Shown: in pieces, positions 31,039-40,328 of the stretch
Position numbering within the stretch: the stretch's first letter is position 1
Layout: every line of letters begins with the position of its first letter
From: Nitrosopumilaceae archaeon
GTDB taxonomy: Archaea > Thermoproteota > Nitrososphaeria > Nitrososphaerales > Nitrosopumilaceae
Length of the DNA stretch: 49,611 bases
NCBI GenBank assembly: GCA_035631875.1
Contig: DASQHX010000002.1
Span: forward strand, 1 to 49,611
Direction: 5' to 3'
Translations under genes and position numbers: made by a program
The notes under the pieces: generated by a model
Told to the model about the DNA's origin: nothing
The model's input: the letters and a program-made list of their open reading frames with translations, nothing else
The model's database searches: none

Positions 31039-32523
31039 ATGGTAACACCAAAAGATACAAATGACATACAATCCCCCTCAGATAAAATTCCACGATCTGC
31101 TTGGAAAACACTTGCAATACTTAGTTTGATTGCAACAATGGCAATGTATGCTGAAACAATGCTTGTTCCAGCAATTCCTGATCTCATCAAGGATTTTTCA
31201 ATTTCGTATAGCACATCATCATGGATTCTTACTACATATCTTATTGCAGGTGCTATAATGACTCCTATCTCAGGGAAACTTTCAGACATTTATGGAAAAA
31301 AAAAGATCTTGTTAATAATTATGATAATTTATACCGCAGGCGTTTCTGCTGGCGGATTTACAACTAACATCTATTCCATGCTACTAGTTAGACTTGTTCA
31401 AGGAATTGGAATGTCAATGTTTCCAATAGCATTTGGAATAATAAGAGAGCAATTCCCAAGAAGCAAGATTGCCATAGGTCAAGGAATTATCACCTCAATG
31501 TTTGCTGCAGGTGCTGTAATTGGACTTGTTGCAGGTGGGCACCTTATACAAAATTACGGATGGCAGTCTACCTTTTTCTCAATTATTCCTATAGTGTTGG
31601 CACTTTTAGTAATAATTAAGAAGTTTATTCATGTGGATGAATCTCAAAACCCTAATATTACTTCGGAAAGAAAGACAAATGAAAAATTCAGAAACAAGAT
31701 TGACATTCCAGGAGCAATCACACTTGCCATTTCTATTACATCATTTTTACTCACACTTACATTTGTAGAAAATGGTACTTCTAGTTCATATTTTATAACA
31801 GGTCTCCTTGGAATTGCAATTATTTCTTTGATCCTATTTGTAATGATAGAAAGAAAAGCAAGATCTCCACTAGTAGATTTCAAAGTTTTGTTACACAAAA
31901 GTATCTTTCCTGCTAATATTATGGTGATGATTGTAGGACTTTCGATGTTCATGGTCTTTCAAACAATTCCTGTACTGGTACGAAGTCCTATGCCCTTGGG
32001 GTTTGGTGAAGATCCACTAACTACTGCGAATGTTCAGTTGCCTTTTGCATTGGTATTATTGATATTTGGTCCAACATCAGGTTTTATTATTTCTAAATTA
32101 GGTTCTATAAAACCAATCATAGCAGGAAGTATTATTGGTGCCACAGGTTTTCTTTCTCTTTTTTTGTTCCACTCTACAGAATCTTTAGTTGCTGCAAATT
32201 TGGCTATCTTATCAGCAGGTCTTTCCTTAACAAATGTAGGAGCTATGAATATTGTAATGCTGGCGACACCAAAGCAATCTATTGGAGTATCACTTGGAAT
32301 GTCTACATTGATTAGAATAATTGGTGCATCAATAGGGCCTGCTATTGCAGGTATGTATATGCAAACGCATCAAGTGATGTTGAGGGGTTTTACTACTCGT
32401 TTTCCATCAGCAGATTCCTATAATCTAATCTTCCTTACTGCTACGATAATCTCAGTGGTCTCAATAATACTTGCAGTGATTTTATGGAAAACAGTTCCAA
32501 GACATCATGTTCATGCTATTTAG
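31039..32523 (+). CDS. MFS multidrug-type exporter (DHA2-like)
   Basis: This 494-residue protein with about 14 membrane helices belongs to the major facilitator superfamily. The motif A region reads SGKLSDIYGKKK (about residues 78-89), and motif C-like GxxxGPxxxG appears as IGASIGPAIAGMYMQ. It would export drugs or small hydrophobic compounds by proton antiport. It is co-transcribed with the MarR gene. The tail VPRHHVHAI is His-rich. The natural substrate is unknown. Confidence 0.9.
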   Translation: MVTPKDTNDIQSPSDKIPRSAWKTLAILSLIATMAMYAETMLVPAIPDLIKDFSISYSTSSWILTTYLIAGAIMTPISGKLSDIYGKKKILLIIMIIYTAGVSAGGFTTNIYSMLLVRLVQGIGMSMFPIAFGIIREQFPRSKIAIGQGIITSMFAAGAVIGLVAGGHLIQNYGWQSTFFSIIPIVLALLVIIKKFIHVDESQNPNITSERKTNEKFRNKIDIPGAITLAISITSFLLTLTFVENGTSSSYFITGLLGIAIISLILFVMIERKARSPLVDFKVLLHKSIFPANIMVMIVGLSMFMVFQTIPVLVRSPMPLGFGEDPLTTANVQLPFALVLLIFGPTSGFIISKLGSIKPIIAGSIIGATGFLSLFLFHSTESLVAANLAILSAGLSLTNVGAMNIVMLATPKQSIGVSLGMSTLIRIIGASIGPAIAGMYMQTHQVMLRGFTTRFPSADSYNLIFLTATIISVVSIILAVILWKTVPRHHVHAI

Positions 32524-32542
32524 TAGATAATAATGCCAAAAT

Positions 32543-33517
32543 TTAGTAATGAAATACTGCATCTCCGATAGTTTTTTTCCAATCCGCACGAATGCCTGGT
32601 TTACCTTTTAATTTTTCTATATAATTAAAAGAGGATAATCCAGCTGCAGCACCATCACCGCATGCAGCTATGATTTGTTTGTATGGTACGCTAGTGGCAT
32701 CTCCAGCAGCAAATATTGCAGGATGTGAAGTTTTACCTCCATCAGAAACCTCAATTTCACCTTTTGGATTAATTTTGACTAGATGTCTTACGAAATCAAG
32801 ATTAATTTTTGATCCCATTTCAATAAATAGACCATCAACGTTAATTGTTTTTTCATTTCCAGAATTATCTAATATCGTAATTGATTGAAGATTGTTGTTT
32901 CCAGATAAAGATTTAATGCTGGACTGTGGAACAAGTTCTACGTTTTCTTTCTTTTCAAGAGAAGCAATCATGTCTTTATCTCCTCCCATTCCTCCACCTT
33001 TGTAAATTAGATAAATTTTTGAGGCCATCCTGGAAAGTAAAATGCCAGATTCCACAAGATATCCTCCAACTCCAACAACTGCTGTTACTCGATTCTGATA
33101 AAACGGCGCATCACATTTTGTACAATAATGCACACCTTTGTTTGCAAAAGCAGACTCGTTTTCAACTCCTAAATTATTTGGAACTTTTCCCGGTGCCAAT
33201 ACTATTGCCTTTGCAATATATTCAGAACGATTAGTTTTTACCTTTAAACCTGATTCGGTTTCATCTATTCTTTCAACTGTGTCATAAATCATCTCGCCAT
33301 TAAATGTGAGATATTGATTTTCTAACGTCTTTGCTAATAATGGACCGCTTGACATAATTGTGCCTGGATAATTTTCAAGTTTTGGAATTAGATTTAATTG
33401 ACCGCCAAGATCTTTTGATATTAGAAGACATGACGCTTTCTGTCTTGAAATAAATATTCCTGCAGATAAGCCAGCAGGTCCACCTCCAACTATGATAATC
33501 TCATACTCTTGAACCAA
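32543..33517 (-). CDS. Thioredoxin reductase-like flavoprotein lacking the NADPH signature
   Basis: The FAD motifs are normal: GGGPAG (11-16) and GDATSVPYKQIIAACGDG near the end. The redox pair is C132-C135 (YCTKCDAPF). The pyridine nucleotide region is not normal: GGGDSAxEE is replaced by VGVGGYLVES, and HRRxxxR by YKGGGMGG. Enzymes with such losses, including Thermoplasma TrxR and the F420H2-dependent type of methanogens, do not use NADPH. Here cofG and cofH lie about 10 kb away, so deazaflavin or ferredoxin is worth considering as the electron donor. It is 1 bp from the RAM gene. Confidence 0.85.
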   Translation of the reverse strand: MVQEYEIIIVGGGPAGLSAGIFISRQKASCLLISKDLGGQLNLIPKLENYPGTIMSSGPLLAKTLENQYLTFNGEMIYDTVERIDETESGLKVKTNRSEYIAKAIVLAPGKVPNNLGVENESAFANKGVHYCTKCDAPFYQNRVTAVVGVGGYLVESGILLSRMASKIYLIYKGGGMGGDKDMIASLEKKENVELVPQSSIKSLSGNNNLQSITILDNSGNEKTINVDGLFIEMGSKINLDFVRHLVKINPKGEIEVSDGGKTSHPAIFAAGDATSVPYKQIIAACGDGAAAGLSSFNYIEKLKGKPGIRADWKKTIGDAVFHY

Positions 33518-33518
33518 T

Positions 33519-33749
33519 TTAGTTTACGGTTATAAGTGAAGTAATGTTGTTTATGCCATCAATATTATGCAAGCCTACATCTATTGCATTTTTTATTTCT
33601 TGCATATTGTTTGATTCTAATATTATCAGGACATCATAAATGCCATAGGTAGTTTTGACTGCCTTTACAGTTGGTATTTTTTTTGCTTGCTCCATTATAT
33701 TTTTTTGATGCTTGTAATCCACATTTAACAAAACATATGCTTCATTCAA
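33519..33749 (-). CDS. Stand-alone Lrp/AsnC sensor (RAM) domain protein
   Basis: This 76-residue protein has the beta-alpha-beta-beta-alpha-beta RAM fold pattern (AYVLLNVDYKHQ, then AVKTTYGIYDVLIILES). It has no helix-turn-helix, so it probably senses amino acids or other ligands and acts by joining an Lrp partner. It is directly upstream of the thioredoxin reductase-like gene (1 bp gap). A second such gene is at 40329. Confidence 0.85.
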   Translation of the reverse strand: MNEAYVLLNVDYKHQKNIMEQAKKIPTVKAVKTTYGIYDVLIILESNNMQEIKNAIDVGLHNIDGINNITSLITVN

Positions 33750-33781
33750 TGGATATCTGTCACTGATATATGTTAAAAAGT

Positions 33782-34576
33782 TTAGGTTAATTTTTTATAG
33801 CTACTTTTAAGAGATTCTAATTCTTTTTTAGTAGTTTCATATTCATTTTTTAATCTCGTATGTGCAATTTTTATTATTTCTAGTTCTTTTTTCATAGTCT
33901 CATATCTTGCATTCATTGATGCAACAACAGTGCCTGCGGCTTCCATTATTTTCTTTCCCTCGAATTCTTTTCCAACACTTGCTAATTCTTTTTCTATGAA
34001 CTCAAGTTCCTTTTTTATATGCGTGATTTCCTTTGTCTTTACTTCTTGTTGATATTGCAAAGAATTAATCTCAGATTTTCCATTTGTAATCTTTGTATTT
34101 ATTTCATTAAATTCTGTTTTTGCTGATTCAATTTTATGTTGTATTTCATCTAACTCTGACACGAAGTTATTTTTTTTGGAATTTATTTTAGATAGTTCAT
34201 CATTTGTAGATTCAATTTTTTCTTTAATTAATTCTACTTCTTTTTGATTATATTGTGATTTTATTGTAGCAAGATCTGATTTGGCTGATTGAATTTCTTT
34301 TAATATGGATTGGTGTTCTGATCTTAATTTCGAAATCTCAATTTTGTTTGATTCTAGTTCTTTTTTAGATTCTGATAATTTTTTTAGCTCTAAACCGTAT
34401 TCAACTTTTACCTCTTCTAATTGATGAGCTGCAGTACTAATGGTAGCCAAGACATCTCGCACCTCGTTTTTTATTTGTTCTATCTCGTTTTGTGGTGGTG
34501 TTTCTTCTGGTGTTTTAATCTGTTCTTCTTCTGATCTTACCTTTTCGTGTTTTTTTGAGTGTCCAAATAGGCCCAT
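33782..34576 (-). CDS. Long coiled-coil protein
   Basis: This 264-residue highly charged protein begins MGLFGHSKKHEK. From residue 28 on it is nearly continuous coiled coil with Lys/Glu heptads (for example LKKLSESKKELESNKIEIS) and a break at GKKIMEAAGTVVASMNARYE. It resembles small SMC- or tropomyosin-like proteins without an ATPase. There is no membrane anchor. It could be a cytoskeletal or scaffolding element. Confidence 0.7.
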   Translation of the reverse strand: MGLFGHSKKHEKVRSEEEQIKTPEETPPQNEIEQIKNEVRDVLATISTAAHQLEEVKVEYGLELKKLSESKKELESNKIEISKLRSEHQSILKEIQSAKSDLATIKSQYNQKEVELIKEKIESTNDELSKINSKKNNFVSELDEIQHKIESAKTEFNEINTKITNGKSEINSLQYQQEVKTKEITHIKKELEFIEKELASVGKEFEGKKIMEAAGTVVASMNARYETMKKELEIIKIAHTRLKNEYETTKKELESLKSSYKKLT

Positions 34577-34676
34577 TAATATCGACTCCTTACTTTTAGG
34601 AAGAGCATTATTTTCAACTTATTCCTTAACCAGATTTTATCTGCTTATATCAATTCTCTTATACTTGATTTCATTT

Positions 34677-34871
34677 TTATGGCTTTTTCTTTTTTTTCAA
34701 AAAGGTAAGATAAAAACCAACCCCTCCCAAGGCAAATCCCGCTATTATTGCCCCTAGACCTTCGATCAGATTTTGTTTAAAATATGAAGGAGCAAAAATA
34801 AAGATCAAAATTCCACCGACAATTAATGCCATGCCTCCGCTTTTTGGTCTGTTATGTTCACTGTGTGCCAT
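34677..34871 (-). CDS. Small membrane protein downstream of lysS
   Basis: This 64-residue protein has two hydrophobic helices (about 13-27 and 35-56) and a Lys-rich C-terminus KKKKKP. Its start overlaps the lysS stop by one base, so translation is coupled. No family is recognised. Confidence 0.6.
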   Translation of the reverse strand: MAHSEHNRPKSGGMALIVGGILIFIFAPSYFKQNLIEGLGAIIAGFALGGVGFYLTFLKKKKKP

Positions 34872-36460
34872 TAGAGGTACTCCAAAAGAGTCTGTGCAAC
34901 TTTCTTTCTACCTATGTCCATGATAAGCGGTCCTATCTTTGGACCCCGTTCTGATGCCAAGATTATCTGGTAAAGTGTTTTGAAAAAGTCCCTTGGTTGA
35001 ACACCGTTGTTTTTGGCAATTTGGTAGATAGTATTTTGTAAATCTTCTGGCTCGATATGAGATGAAAGTATTGCTGTCAGCTCTTTTAAGGATTTTTTTG
35101 TGATTTCATCCATTTGTACTTCGACTTTTGTTGGTTTATCAAAATCATCAGCATATGTTCCAGCTAAATTAATAAGATTTTCAATTTCTGGATTTGATTC
35201 TTTAATTGTCCCATATTCTATTAATTTTTTAATCACAAGCTGATTTCTATTTTCTCTAAATATCTTACAAAGTTGGGTCAATAATCTATAATTAACATAA
35301 GGTGTGGGATTTTTTGGAACGTTCAAGAGATTTACATATTCGTAGAGACCTTTTGCTCTAATCATTTTTGCCTCATTATCTAGTTTTATCTTTCCAAAGT
35401 AAATGTTTTCAAGTTCATTGTATTCATCCATTAGCGATGGAATGTCTTCAAATCCTACTTCGCGAGTGCCTGTAATTCTCTTGTATAATAAAAGCAAAAT
35501 GGATTTTGGTGTGCCATATTTTAGCCATGTTTGGGATGTTACCACATTACCAAGAGATTTGGAAATTTTCTTGCCACCCTTATCTAAAAACATTTCATAC
35601 TTTACATGGTGAGGATGAGGGAATTGCAGTATTTCATCTGAAACCCAGTCATTTACCTTAACAGAATCCATGATGTCCTTTCCATATGCTTCAAATCTAA
35701 TATCAAATGCTTGCCATCTTGCAGCAAACTCAACTTTCCATGCAAGTTTGCCCAACTCTTTTGTAATGTCAGCTACTCCTTCATGACCGCAACCTGCTAA
35801 AACTTTAGAGCCTATTGTGGTGTCACCACATCTGTATTTTATCTTTTTTTCATCTTCCAAATAATCATATGCTACTGCTGTGTATAGTCGTCCACAGTTT
35901 GAACAAATTGGAAAATATGGAAGCGATTCCTGATATTTTTCTTGTCCTACAAGCTCTGCGATTTTTACTCCAATTTTTTTGCTGTTTACCAATATTGTGT
36001 GAATCTGGTCTTTTAGTAAACCATTTTTGTAAGTGTCAACACCTCTCTGAAATTTGTATTTTATTCCAAGATTATCCAAACCATCAAGCAAAAGGCTGCT
36101 CATATGTGCACCGTAAGAGTCATGACAATCGAATGGATCCGGAATAAAAGAGACTGGCTTTGCAACATAATCCTTTAACCATTCCGGAAATCCTTCTGGA
36201 ATTTTTCTTAATCCGTCAAGATCGTCTGAATATGCAATAAGCTCTGACTTGTATCCGAAATTTTCTAATGCAAGCTTTACACCATACGCTCGTACTGCGT
36301 CACCCAGACTTCCTATATGAGGAATCCCAGATGCTCCAAGTCCACTCTCAACATTTATCAAGTCAGTACTACGTCCAAGCATTTTCTCTCTTTGTAATAG
36401 CTCATCTGCAAGCTTGTCTATCCAAGTTCCTCTACCGATAATTTTTTGTTCTTCCATCAT
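34871..36460 (-). CDS. lysS: Lysyl-tRNA synthetase, class I
   Basis: This 529-residue synthetase is of the archaeal class I type. It has HIGS at 48-51 in IPHIGSLGD, a zinc-binding CxxC (C186, C189), and KISKS at 298-302 in GGKKISKSLGN. It charges tRNA-Lys. Class I LysRS is typical of archaea and distinct from bacterial class II. The start overlaps the elp3 stop by 4 bp, which fits an operon. Confidence 0.95.
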   Translation of the reverse strand: MMEEQKIIGRGTWIDKLADELLQREKMLGRSTDLINVESGLGASGIPHIGSLGDAVRAYGVKLALENFGYKSELIAYSDDLDGLRKIPEGFPEWLKDYVAKPVSFIPDPFDCHDSYGAHMSSLLLDGLDNLGIKYKFQRGVDTYKNGLLKDQIHTILVNSKKIGVKIAELVGQEKYQESLPYFPICSNCGRLYTAVAYDYLEDEKKIKYRCGDTTIGSKVLAGCGHEGVADITKELGKLAWKVEFAARWQAFDIRFEAYGKDIMDSVKVNDWVSDEILQFPHPHHVKYEMFLDKGGKKISKSLGNVVTSQTWLKYGTPKSILLLLYKRITGTREVGFEDIPSLMDEYNELENIYFGKIKLDNEAKMIRAKGLYEYVNLLNVPKNPTPYVNYRLLTQLCKIFRENRNQLVIKKLIEYGTIKESNPEIENLINLAGTYADDFDKPTKVEVQMDEITKKSLKELTAILSSHIEPEDLQNTIYQIAKNNGVQPRDFFKTLYQIILASERGPKIGPLIMDIGRKKVAQTLLEYL

Positions 36461-38058
36461 ACCAATTCCTTTGACATGTAAGGGCCTAAAATCGAATATC
36501 CTAGTTTTCTATAATATTCTCTGGTGCCTACTGCACTAATCACGAGTAATCTTTTTGCATCAAATTCTTCTTTTGAGATTTTTTCAGCTTCAGTCATTAG
36601 GTTTTTACCTAATCCTAAATGTTGAACACTATCCTTGTCTCTTTCACCAAGCTTTAACGATTTGCCATAAACATGAATCTCTCTTACAATGCATGTGTTT
36701 TGTGTTACTTCTTGTCTGTGTGCCTTATTACTTGGTTTTCTAAGTCTCAAGAATCCAAATATTCTGTCTTTAGAATCATCGAAGGACAAAAATACTTCAC
36801 GACCTCCAGATGATTCGTATTCTTCATTGTTTAGTTTCATATCGTTGAGATCTATGGAATTTTCTGAAAGTCCAGCTTCCCTACATCTTATACACTTACA
36901 TGATATGTTTTGTTTTTTGAGATTTTGTTGTAATATTTGGCGTAGGTTACCAAGTTTTGGTCCTGCAATTATCTGATCTGATGATATTTCTCTTTGTACC
37001 CTCATTATTCTAACCCATCGTGGTATGATCTTTTTAATTTCCGTTAGTACTTTGATCATGTCTTGATCTGAATATGGAACATATGTTCCATCTTTGTAAG
37101 AATTGTAAAGACCGGTGTTTTCCAAAACGAGAGTTGGGTATATTTTTAGCATATCTGGTCTGAAGGCAGGGTCATCGAATAGCTTTTTGAAATCGTCAAT
37201 GTCTTGTTGTGGAGTCATAGTAGGTAATCCTGGCATCATATGAGATACAATTTTGTATCCTGCATCCTTTGCAATTTGAAATGATTCTACTACATCGTTT
37301 AAGTCATGACCCCTGTTTATGATTTTATAAACATTCTCATGCAGACTTTGCATTCCTATCTCTATTCTTGTTATTCCATAATCAAGCATCCAATCAACAT
37401 GTTCTTTTTTACAATAATCTGGTTTGGTCTCTATTGTAAAACCAACATTTCTTATTTTTGCCAGTTCATTGTTTTTCTTGGCAGATTCTAAATTTGGTGA
37501 ATCAAATCCATTTAATGCATCAAAACATGATTTGATAAAGTTAATCTGATAATCTCTTGGCATAAACAGAAATGTTCCGCCCACTATGACAATTTCAAGT
37601 TTTGAGCTATCGTGACCATAAGTTAACAAATGATCAAGCTTGTCAATTATCTGTTTTTTTGGATCATAATTATTTGCTATTGCATTTTGAGTTGAAGGCT
37701 CTCTGCCGGTGTAGCTGTTTGGTGTGTTGTATTCTACTCCGCCAGGACAATAAGTGCATCTTCCATGTGGACATGCATATGGTTTTGGCATTAGTGCAAT
37801 TACTGCAACTCCTGAAGCTGTTTTTACTGGTTTTCGTATCAACGCCTTTTGAAGTTTTATGAAATCATCCCCTTCTACTTCTGCAAGTATTTCATAGTTT
37901 CTTGGAATCCTTTCTAAAGAGTATTTGATACAGATTTTTTTGATCTCTCTTTTTACATCATTACTTGTTGGTTGGAGAATTGCAAGAAGATTCTTTGAGA
38001 TTTCTAAGCATGCCGTCTCAAAAACTATTTCTGTTTTTTGCATCAATTTTAAGAACAA
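36457..38058 (-). CDS. elp3: Elp3-type tRNA wobble-uridine carboxymethyl transferase
   Basis: This 533-residue protein has a radical SAM domain with CPHGRCTYC (C96, C101, C104) and a C-terminal GNAT acetyltransferase domain (about 400-533, VREIHVYGKSLK then LGLGKNLMTEAEK). It makes cm5U at U34 of tRNAs. The start may be the internal MQKTEIVFE (38043). It overlaps lysS, and tRNA-Lys(UUU) is a classical Elp3 target, so co-expression makes sense. Confidence 0.93.
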   Translation of the reverse strand: MFLKLMQKTEIVFETACLEISKNLLAILQPTSNDVKREIKKICIKYSLERIPRNYEILAEVEGDDFIKLQKALIRKPVKTASGVAVIALMPKPYACPHGRCTYCPGGVEYNTPNSYTGREPSTQNAIANNYDPKKQIIDKLDHLLTYGHDSSKLEIVIVGGTFLFMPRDYQINFIKSCFDALNGFDSPNLESAKKNNELAKIRNVGFTIETKPDYCKKEHVDWMLDYGITRIEIGMQSLHENVYKIINRGHDLNDVVESFQIAKDAGYKIVSHMMPGLPTMTPQQDIDDFKKLFDDPAFRPDMLKIYPTLVLENTGLYNSYKDGTYVPYSDQDMIKVLTEIKKIIPRWVRIMRVQREISSDQIIAGPKLGNLRQILQQNLKKQNISCKCIRCREAGLSENSIDLNDMKLNNEEYESSGGREVFLSFDDSKDRIFGFLRLRKPSNKAHRQEVTQNTCIVREIHVYGKSLKLGERDKDSVQHLGLGKNLMTEAEKISKEEFDAKRLLVISAVGTREYYRKLGYSILGPYMSKELV

Positions 38059-38156
38059 AATTGGTTATTAAATCCTAATTGTTTATGCCTTGGTATGGTT
38101 TGTTATGAGTAAAAAATTCGTATTATTCGTGTCATAAAGAAAATCACTAACTTTCT

Positions 38157-39179
38157 TCAAGCAATTCTAAGCGAATCTACAAAGACTCCTTTTTTTTCTA
38201 CTATGCTACCAATTTGTCTGCTTTTCAAACCATGTTTTTTGAAGATATTCTCAATTAGTTCTCCTTCTTCCTCTGGAGCTATGAGACAAAACCCAATTCC
38301 CATGTTAAATGTCTTGTACATCTCTTCTTTTTCTACATCTTCGTTCTCAATTAATTGAAATATATCTGGAGGTTCTGGCATGTTGTCTATCATATATCCT
38401 GTTTTTTTCAACCTCAATAGTTTTGTAAAAGAACCTCCTGTTATGTGTGCAAGTCCATGTATGTCACAGTCTTCAAGAGCTTCAAGTACAGGTCTGACAT
38501 AGATCTCAGTTGGTTCTAAAAGAACATCTCCCAACGTTCTTGATCCCTTTATTTTGTCCTTGAGAGAATATTTTGAAAGCAGTACTTTTCTCGCAAGCGA
38601 ATAACCATTTGAATGTAATCCGCTACTTTTGACTCCAATAATTATGTCGCCTGGTGTTATCATGTCTCCTAAAACCATGTCGCGTTTGTCTAATATGCCT
38701 ACAACCATTCCAGCAAGATCAAACATGAAATCTTTTCCTGTTATTACATCTGGCATTATTGCAGTCTCTCCTCCCACTATGGGAACTTGAGCTTTTTTTG
38801 CGCCTTTTACCAATCCTTGAACTATTTTTTTAAAAATTTCATGTTCATTTCTATTTGCTGCTATGTAATCAACAAATGATATTGGAACAGCTCCAATACA
38901 GATGATGTCATTTACATTCATCGCTATACAGTCAATTCCTATTGTATCATATTTTTTCATCATCTGAGATATGACAACTTTGGTACCTACTCCATCAGTA
39001 TGTGTTGCCAAGAGTTTTCCACCAGGAATCTCTACAATTCCGGCGTAATGACCAAATCCTGATTTTATCTGAATCTTCTTTTGTAGCTTATGAGTTGATG
39101 TAATTAGTCTGCCAATTGTAGCTTGACTTTGTTTTATTTTTTTAATGTCAATACCTGCATCCTTGTAAGTAATACCCAT
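38157..39179 (-). CDS. purM: Phosphoribosylformylglycinamidine cyclo-ligase (AIR synthetase)
   Basis: This 340-residue enzyme converts FGAM to AIR in purine synthesis. Family motifs are present: TYKDAGIDIKK, LLATHTDGVGTKV, DCIAMNVNDIICIGAVP and VGGETAIMPDV, and it is full length. It is followed upstream by the broken PAC2 gene and downstream (98 bp) by elp3. No other purine gene is in the window. Confidence 0.95.
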   Translation of the reverse strand: MGITYKDAGIDIKKIKQSQATIGRLITSTHKLQKKIQIKSGFGHYAGIVEIPGGKLLATHTDGVGTKVVISQMMKKYDTIGIDCIAMNVNDIICIGAVPISFVDYIAANRNEHEIFKKIVQGLVKGAKKAQVPIVGGETAIMPDVITGKDFMFDLAGMVVGILDKRDMVLGDMITPGDIIIGVKSSGLHSNGYSLARKVLLSKYSLKDKIKGSRTLGDVLLEPTEIYVRPVLEALEDCDIHGLAHITGGSFTKLLRLKKTGYMIDNMPEPPDIFQLIENEDVEKEEMYKTFNMGIGFCLIAPEEEGELIENIFKKHGLKSRQIGSIVEKKGVFVDSLRIA

Positions 39180-39257
39180 GGTTTCAATTCTATGTGTTTG
39201 AAATAAAAGAATTTGTATCCACTATAAACAAAATATAATATATTATAGATTATACAA

Positions 39258-39810
39258 CTACATGTAAAGATTGGTCTCTGCTTTTCTTGTCTCAGTATAT
39301 TTGTCTGAGAGAGCCTTGAGATCAACACCTAACTGCTTTTCTTGCTCTCTGATCTCTTTGGTGTCTATACCTATCGATAAATCCGATTAACAGCTTCTAC
39401 AAGGGTTGTAGCTGCAAGAGGATCTGGTTTTTGTGGATCTGCTTTGACAAGTAAAGCAACTCCTCGAATTTCTTGTAATATACATTCATTTAATATTGCA
39501 CCGGGGATTCCAGTTACAAAACCTTGAGGAATCATGTTGATTACACTATCTGCCATTATTCTACAAATATCTTTTTCTGCTGCACAAAATGCTTTTTGAT
39601 CATGTGCTTCTTTACTTGGTACTCAATCTAAAACAACTATTTCATCAGAACCGTTTTTTTTTCACTTCAGTCCAGAATTGCAGAATCAATACTGTAAAGT
39701 CTTTCAAATTGCAAAGTGATCTCGCAAATTATAGTACAAATTGTACCGCTTTTATCTGAATAAAAACGAACAGGATGGGGGTTATTTAGTTTTATTTTTT
39801 TATCTCGCAT
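39258..39810 (-). pseudogene. PAC2 (proteasome assembly chaperone) pseudogene
   Basis: Reading the minus strand gives a PAC2-like protein only after repair of four lesions. From ATG 39810 the frame gives NNPHPVRFYSDKSGTICTI and continues to LYSIDSAILD, then TGA. An A-run at 39652-39662 needs one more A to enter NGSDEIVVLD, then another TGA. VPSKEAHDQKAFCAAEK continues into MADSVINMIPQGFVTGIPGA and VEAVNRIYR, where a one-base loss near 39370 shifts to GIDTKEIREQEKQL and the stop at 39258-39260. About 60 N-terminal residues seem missing. PAC2 proteins help assemble 20S proteasome rings or bind related complexes. Confidence 0.8.
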
Positions 39811-39862
39811 ACTTTTGCTTCTAGAAAAGAATTCAAACGCATTCTTCGTGAATTCTTTCTTA

Positions 39863-40207
39863 CTAATTACTTTTCTGTATGAAGAGATCTAACATCGTCC
39901 TACCCTTGTCTGTTATAGAATAAACCATATTTGCTCCTACAGGCATTTTTGTCACAAAACTATAATTTACACAAAGATGCAAATAATTAAGAAAAGATTT
40001 TTTCATTCGTATGTTTGATTTTATATAAAGATCAGAAAAAGTCATTGGATTACATCGTACTTGGTATAATAGCTTTAGAAGTGAGATGGTACTAAAATCA
40101 CGCGCTCTTGCCTTCACTGAATCCAAGACTTGCTCATCTCGTGTAATGATAAAGTCAGAAAACTGATCTGCTACTTCTACTGGGATATACGTCATTCTTG
40201 TTCTCAT
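39863..40207 (-). CDS. Winged-helix DNA-binding protein
   Basis: This 114-residue protein has a winged helix in residues 38-105 (ISLLKLLYQVRCNPMTF, recognition part NIRMKKSFLNYLHL, wing ITDKGRTMLDLF) similar to archaeal one-domain transcription factors of the ArnR1-like type. Translation could also start at Met 5. Direct repeats lie just upstream (40211-40228) and may be its own operator. It is divergent from the RAM gene at 40329. Confidence 0.75.
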   Translation of the reverse strand: MRTRMTYIPVEVADQFSDFIITRDEQVLDSVKARARDFSTISLLKLLYQVRCNPMTFSDLYIKSNIRMKKSFLNYLHLCVNYSFVTKMPVGANMVYSITDKGRTMLDLFIQKSN

Positions 40208-40210
40208 ATT

Positions 40211-40228
40211 ACGGTATTGGTACGGTAT
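40211..40228. promoter_or_regulatory. Direct repeat ACGGTAT x2, 11 bp period
   Basis: ACGGTAT (40211-40217) and ACGGTAT (40222-40228) flank TGGT just before the winged-helix start at 40207, a plausible operator. The period is 11 bp, one helical turn. Confidence 0.4.
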
Positions 40229-40328
40229 CTTACCTTATTAATCTTAACTAGAAGTTTTTTTGAGCTATGTTATAGCTTTTTTTCAACAAATTCAATTTGT
40301 TTTTATTCAAGATGATGAGAATTCAAAC

